Shown piece after piece: positions 59,320 through 64,000 of a stretch of DNA of 64,000 nt (position 1 is its first letter; every line of letters starts with the position of its first letter). The stretch lies in assembly GCF_048128805.1 (NCBI RefSeq), contig NC_136010.1:26796480-26860479 (forward strand). Reading direction: 5' to 3'. The position numbers and the translations under genes were made by a program. Below the pieces are notes generated by a model that had not been told where the DNA came from, made no database searches, and saw only the letters and a list, made by a program, of their open reading frames with translations. The DNA is from Centroberyx gerrardi (taxonomy: Eukaryota; Chordata; Actinopteri; Beryciformes; Berycidae).

Positions 59320-60135
59320 CTGAACCTGAGGTGAACGGTATTTTCTAGTAGCCTATTTACATCTGAAAGCTGAGGTGAACAGTATTTTCTAGTAGTATTT
59401 ACCATCTGAAAGCTGAGGTGAACAGTATTTTCAAGTAATATTTAACAGCAGAACGCTGAGGTGAAACTGTATTTTGTAGTAGCATTTACCACCTGAAAGC
59501 TGGGGTGAACTGTATTCTCAAGTACGACATTCGTATCTACCATCTTTCTCAAGGGCACTGAATGCAGCATCAGCGTCTCCACATAGTATCACGTGACAAG
59601 AGTACCTGACGCCGAAAGGCAGGGACTACTCAAAACTGTCAAAGCTGCGTGACATTTACACATACGGCCATTTTCTAAAATTAACCTACCTCGATTTGCT
59701 CAAATAAATGCATTAAAAGACACTGAATATGTTAGAACGCCTACTGGCATTGAAAGAGGTTGCAAAGAAAAGCTAAACGTTAAGCTTTAGAGAAGTGAGG
59801 GGAGATTCTGGGAGATTCCCACCATAGAGGTTCACACTTTCTCCTGCTGCATTCCGGTGCCATTGGAAAGACGGTGAATACGGCCTTCCTACTAAAAATA
59901 CCATTCACCTCAGCTTTCAGCTTGTAAATGCTACTAAAAAATACAGTTCACTTCAGCTTTCAGTTTTAGTTGAAATGTATATTTCATTATGTGCATTTGG
60001 CCACAAACATGTACTTGTTGGTGATGTCAGAATTCGGGAAGTTATAGACGTAGAGGTCCATTGCCAAACTGAGTTCCCAAAAGGCTACCAGCTGAAAGCT
60101 GAAATGAACAATATTTTCTAGTAGTATTTACCAAC
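59320..60135. repeat. Minisatellite with direct and inverted units
   Basis: Units of roughly 50 bases with GAAAGCTGAGGTGAACAGTA then TTTTCTAGTAGTATTTACCA repeat directly at 59320-59530. Inverted units (CCATTCACCTCAGCTTTCAG) occur at 59900-59970, and one direct unit at 60085-60133. It fills the middle of the clcn6-mthfr interval. Confidence 0.75.
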
Positions 60136-60147
60136 AAAATAAACGAT

Positions 60148-60295
60148 TTTCATCACATAAGTCGCTGTGTGATCACAACTCTTGCTGGATTTTTGGTCAA
60201 ACATGAATTCATGTGTATCAGTAAGTGCACGTGTGTTAAGTGTGAAAAAGTGAAAGTGTAAACACTTCCAAGTCGTTGCTTTTATCCGCTGAGAC
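60148..60295 (+). repeat. Second copy of the repeat in the cnp3 5' flank
   Basis: ATTTTCATCACATAAGTC, CACAACTCTT, GTGTGTTAAGTGTGAAAAAG and AACACTTCCAAGTC match the cnp3 upstream sequence at 9221-9470 in order and orientation. Confidence 0.6.
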
Positions 60296-60856
60296 GTAAA
60301 GTCGGATTTTCCCATAGGGCATGAATGCAGCATCGGATAGCTTTTAAGTAGCTTTTGAGCATCAGATAGCAACTTGCTGCATTGTAGCAGTCGGTCGTGG
60401 AGGGGAGACATCCCGTAGCACCGGCAGTGAAAAGACAACCATTGACTACCAACGAAAACGTGAGTAGAGGCGGTAACGTTGCGTCTCGGTAGCTTTGTTT
60501 TCCCAGCATAAACAGAACACGCGTGGCTTGAGTTTATAGGGTAGAACATGCATCTGTATTTCACTTGGATTCCCAACTGAGCTAGCATCGCACGTAATTT
60601 AGTTCTGCTTTGTAAACAGATCTAGCAGGATAGCTAGTTGCTTTTCTAAAAACGCATTTGCTACTACTTTGCCTGCGTGTGTGTGAGTGCGAGGTAAAAA
60701 GAAGACCTAATGTTAGTGGGTGGACCTAGACCTAGTAAGTAAACGGCCCCGAAACGTTCTCTCTGCGTTTGGGACAGAACAGCAACCAAGCTCAATTAAA
60801 ACAAAAACATTACATACCGCGTAGAACATGAATTAAGACTCTTAACGAGTCGTTAT

Positions 60857-61159
60857 GGTCTTCGGGTGGATTCGGCATATAGATGCAGGACATAATTTCA
60901 ATAAAATGTCAACTTTTAGAATTGGTTCGCTTGTTATTCCCACGATCACATGGAGAGCAGTAACGTTAGCGGGCGGCGTGAAGAGTTTTAATGTTGACAC
61001 TTTAAAAATAAATAGTTGCTTCTTCGATTCTGTATTGACCGAATTTACCAGAAGAACATAAGGATCCGTAAAATGTCTTAAATGCTTTATAAGGTTTCTA
61101 CGTTTGCCAGCAAGGCAACATTAAACTGCCGGATTTTTGAATGTAGTTTGGCGTGACGG
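60857..61159 (+). repeat. Hairpin element, copy 3 of 3 (mthfr 5' flank)
   Basis: GGTCTTCGGGTGGATTCGGC, CAATAAAATGTCAACTTTTA, GACCGAATTTACCAGAAG and GTAGTTTGGCGTGACGG follow the order of the other two copies. The internal palindrome is partly degraded. It lies just upstream of the acceptor before the mthfr start codon, in the 5' flank or a 5' UTR intron. Confidence 0.75.
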
Positions 61160-61235
61160 TTTGTCCCATAGAGAGTATGAAAGAGTGTTCGAGTATCGAG
61201 TATATCTTGATAACTGCACAAGAATGAGGAATATT

Positions 61236-61255
61236 TTTCCCTTTTTTTTTCCTAG
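61236..61255 (+). other. Likely splice acceptor before the mthfr start codon
   Basis: A long pyrimidine run ending TTTCCTAG lies 15 bases before the mthfr ATG. This suggests that the start codon is in the second exon and that a non-coding first exon lies upstream, possibly in the CpG-containing 60.4-60.8 kb region. Confidence 0.5.
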
Positions 61256-61270
61256 TACACATTAGCCATC

Positions 61271-63723
61271 ATGGTGAACCAGGTTCAGCGAGTCGACGGT
61301 AGCTGGCAGACATGCAAGAGCGACTCCAGCGGGGCCAGCAACAGCGGCGGAGAGAGCTCCAAGGAGAGCTCCCGGTGCTCCACCCCGGTGCTGGACGCAG
61401 ACAGGTCCGACAGGCTTCGGGACAAGATGCGGAGGAGGATGGAGTCCGGTGACCCCTGGTTCTCCCTGGAGTTCTTTCCTCCCCGCACCGCCAGTGGAGC
61501 TGTAAACCTTATCTCAAGGCATGTCCAGTCAAAATGTATTGGTGTAGGGCTGCAACTAACGATTATTTTCATTGTCGATTAATCTGCCGATAATTTTCTC
61601 GATTAATCGATTAGTTGTTTGGTCTATAAAATGTCAGAAAATGCCCAAAGCCCAAGATGACGTCCTCAAATGTCTTGTTTTGTCCACAACCCAAAGATAT
61701 TCAGTTTCAGTCATAGAGGAGTAAAGAAACCAGAAAATATTCACATTTAAGAAGCTGGAATCAGAGAATTTTGACTTATTTTTCTTAAAAAATTACTCAA
61801 ATCGATTATCAAAATAGTTGGCGATTAATTTAATAGTTGACAATTAATCGATTAATCGTTGCAGCTCTATATTGGTGTAGCATATTTCATAGACAAGACA
61901 CTCAGTTTGCTTGACATAAAAACAAACAGAACATAGCACATACAAAAGGAATACACATCATACATATCATATCACATACCTAAATTACATATAATATGGG
62001 GGAAAACACATATATATATATACATACTGTATATTACATAGTGAATCCCTGTCCAAGAACCTTAACACACATGTACAGGGATAAAAAAAACTATTCAAAG
62101 ACTAGAGAAAAGTTTTAAGGCTGCTTTTAATAGAAGGAAGCGTTTGTACATACCTCAGGTCCTCTCGCAGGCTATTCCAACAACTGGGAGCGTAATGGCT
62201 AAAAGAGGATTTACCTTTTTTTTTTTTTTTTTATTTAATCCTTGGAGTAACTAAGAGGCCAGTGGTAGAAGAAACCTTATATCTTGTAATGAAGTCAGAT
62301 GTATTGTAGACAGCAGCAGAATCTTAAAGTCAACTCTAATGCTGACTGGAAGCCAGTGCAGCAATCTAAGAAATGTGTAATGTGTTCAGTTTTTCTTGTC
62401 ATCATCAAGCCTTTTGCTGCAGCATTTGATTAAGCTGGAAGACCGGAAAAAAGGGCAATTGATTTTCCTTTTGAGACTGCCAGGATCAAACCCAAGGATT
62501 GTTGTCCATACATTTATTAACACATTATTATCCCTAAACACTGTAGAATTGTCTAAACTCCCCGGAGTGAATCATTTCTTTACGTGCCCCATTTTTCTTC
62601 AGATTTGACCGTATGGGCTCCGGAGGGCCCCTGTTCATCGATATCACCTGGCACCCGGCGGGGGACCCAGGCTCGGACAAGGAAACCTCCTCCATGATGA
62701 TTGCGAGTACAGCGGTGAACTACTGCGGTCTGGAGAGCATCCTCCACCTGACCTGCTGCAACCAGACCAAAGAGAAGATCACTGGCTACCTGGCCAAAGC
62801 CAAGCACCTGGGTCTGAAGAACATCATGGCACTGAGAGGAGGTAGAGGAGCCAACAGGAGTCTGGTGTGAGGGCTGCTGTTTTGGGAGTGCGGTGCTAAT
62901 AGATTTGGGTTGACACTGACTTAGTCTTTTGCATTTCAGTAATGAATGCGTTCAAGGCCTTCTACAGCTTTATAACTTTAGAGCCAAACAAAAGCAGCAA
63001 CTACTGTATATTGCAATGACAAGACAATCTTTTTTTTCATTGTCAACATAAATATAGCAAAAACAATAAACTATTGATAAAATCGATAGACTGTAATTAA
63101 TTGTGGGGTTTAAACATATGCTGGCGACAATTTCAACATGTTGAGTAGTAAAAGTGGGTATGGGAAAGTAATGGATTGCATTTGTGTTCTCTCAAGAAGA
63201 ACAAAGTATTATAATGAATAAATATGAGCAATACAAAAACATTGTAAAATCGAAAAGTAACACTGTTGCTGGAGCTAAATTGCAGGATTGCTGGAGCTAA
63301 ATTGCAGATCGTGTGAATGCGTAAATAATTAGGCTTATCACTGCCCCGTCATTAAGGCACAGTAGGCATACGTTTCACTGATATGAATATGAATGATATG
63401 AATACGGAATGAGTATTGTGTCGTCATATTGAGGCTGTGAAAAGATGTTCAATTCACAAAGTGAATAAGTTAATGTAATCCCTCTTTTAATAGCCAGAGT
63501 GGGTACATGGTGTGGAAATTCTACCAACATTTATTATGTCTCTGATATAATAAATAATTGTGGAAAACAAAGAGGTGGACTATTTCATAGCCTAAAAAGG
63601 CAGAATGGGCAGAACAGACCTTTTTTGTCCTTTTCTTTTTTTTCCTCATTCTTTATTTGTTGCTGTATCTGCATGTAAGAAATATTAAAGTAAGTAAAAA
63701 GTAAATAATAGTAATAACACTGC

Positions 63724-63762
<39 letters not shown>

Positions 63763-63971
63763 GATTACTTTTATCTTTATTGTTTGTCATGCAAAAAAAA
63801 CAAACACATCACCACATATGACTGCCAGTTGATGTGTATGTCGTTCTGATATCTATGTAGACCCAATTGGAGAAGACTGGGAGGAAGAGGAGGGAGTCTT
63901 TAACTATGCCACAGACCTCGTCAAACACATCCGCTCTGAGTTTGACGACTACTTCGACATCTGTGTCGCTG
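61271..63971 (+). CDS. mthfr: Methylenetetrahydrofolate reductase, N-terminal part (gene continues past the window)
   Basis: Three coding exons are visible: 61271-61518, 62603-62841 and 63861-63971, joined in phases 2 and 1, with the last ending in phase 1 at G|GTATGT. They encode residues 1-199. The enzyme reduces 5,10-methylenetetrahydrofolate to 5-methyltetrahydrofolate with NADPH and FAD in the cytosol. Residues 19-39 are the Ser/Thr-rich phosphorylation region ([13 protein letters not shown]38 corresponds to human T34). SLEFFPPRT (65-73) contains catalytic E67 (human E63). [20 protein letters not shown] and MALRGDPIG follow in the barrel. Intron 1 begins with GC, not GT. The start ATG is in a good context (CATCATGG) and matches the vertebrate MVN start. 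Confidence 0.97.
61545..61869. mobile_element. hAT-type MITE with perfect 8-bp target duplication (mthfr intron 1)
   Basis: It starts TAGGGCTGCAAC and ends GTTGCAGCTCTA, flanked by TATTGGTG at 61537-61544 and 61870-61877. ATTAATCGATTAGTTGTT and similar blocks are typical of a widespread vertebrate hAT MITE. It sits 26 bases inside the intron. Confidence 0.9.
61880..62480 (-). mobile_element. LINE 3' fragment, antisense (mthfr intron 1)
   Basis: CTGACTGGAAGCCAGTGCAG and GCTGCAGCATTTGATTAAGC are antisense L2-like segments; the same pair occurs at 46320-46410 in a clear L2. CAGGCTATTCCAACAACTGG also fits. The left part is AT-rich and uncertain. Confidence 0.55.
63727..63762 (+). repeat. (TTA)n microsatellite in mthfr intron 2
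   Basis: About twelve TTA units, ending roughly 100 bases before the exon 3 acceptor. Confidence 0.9.
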
Positions 63972-64000
63972 GTATGTTCTCAGCCTCCATATACAATTGT

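Noticed and set aside
60118-60588. 156-codon minus-strand frame upstream of mthfr
   Set aside because: It overlaps the repeat shared with the cnp3 flank and has no recognisable domain.
1-64000. CRISPR arrays, bacterial operons or phage-like systems
   Set aside because: All genes are intron-containing vertebrate genes, and the repeats are transposons and microsatellites; no spacer-repeat array is present.

Overview
The window is eukaryotic, intron-rich and AT-rich, full of microsatellites and short DNA transposons, and is best explained as a ray-finned (teleost) fish chromosome. It carries the conserved natriuretic peptide – CLCN6 – MTHFR block. Gene orientation is the same, relative to each other, as in mammals: natriuretic peptide genes and mthfr on one strand, clcn6 on the other, with clcn6 and mthfr head to head.

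Layout. 1-8.3 kb: intergenic DNA with transposon copies. 8.34-8.53 kb: a degenerate partial duplicate of the cnp3 intron 1/exon 2 junction. 9.66-10.49 kb (+): cnp3, a C-type natriuretic peptide (129 aa, 2 coding exons, no tail after the ring). 14.30-16.04 kb (+): nppb/BNP (138 aa, 3 exons, AU-rich 3' UTR). 20.18-22.41 kb (+): nppa/ANP (144 aa, 3 exons). 28.09-56.87 kb (-): complete clcn6, 23 coding exons and 864 aa, an endo-lysosomal 2Cl-/H+ exchanger. 61.27 kb to the right edge (+): the first three coding exons of mthfr, cut off by the window end. No ventricular-type (VNP) gene is visible between cnp3 and nppb.

The three peptide genes encode secreted precursors whose 17-residue disulfide ring activates guanylyl-cyclase receptors; ANP and BNP are cardiac hormones and CNP is paracrine. 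clcn6 and mthfr are linked housekeeping genes not known to work in the same pathway.

The rest is mostly repeats: hAT, Tc1/mariner, Harbinger-like and TTAA-flanked terminal-inverted-repeat elements (several with intact target duplications), L2-like and L1-like LINE fragments, tRNA-like SINE heads, and an unnamed hairpin element present three times. The most striking patterns are: CA repeats just inside the 5' splice site of four clcn6 introns; a tandem repeat that multiplies the nppb intron 2 splice donor; a GC-AG first intron in mthfr; microsatellites forming or flanking the nppa and nppb promoters; a perfect 36-bp inverted repeat; and a cnp3 relic. All exon coordinates were derived by hand from splice sites and reading phase, and every clcn6 exon length agrees with its phase.
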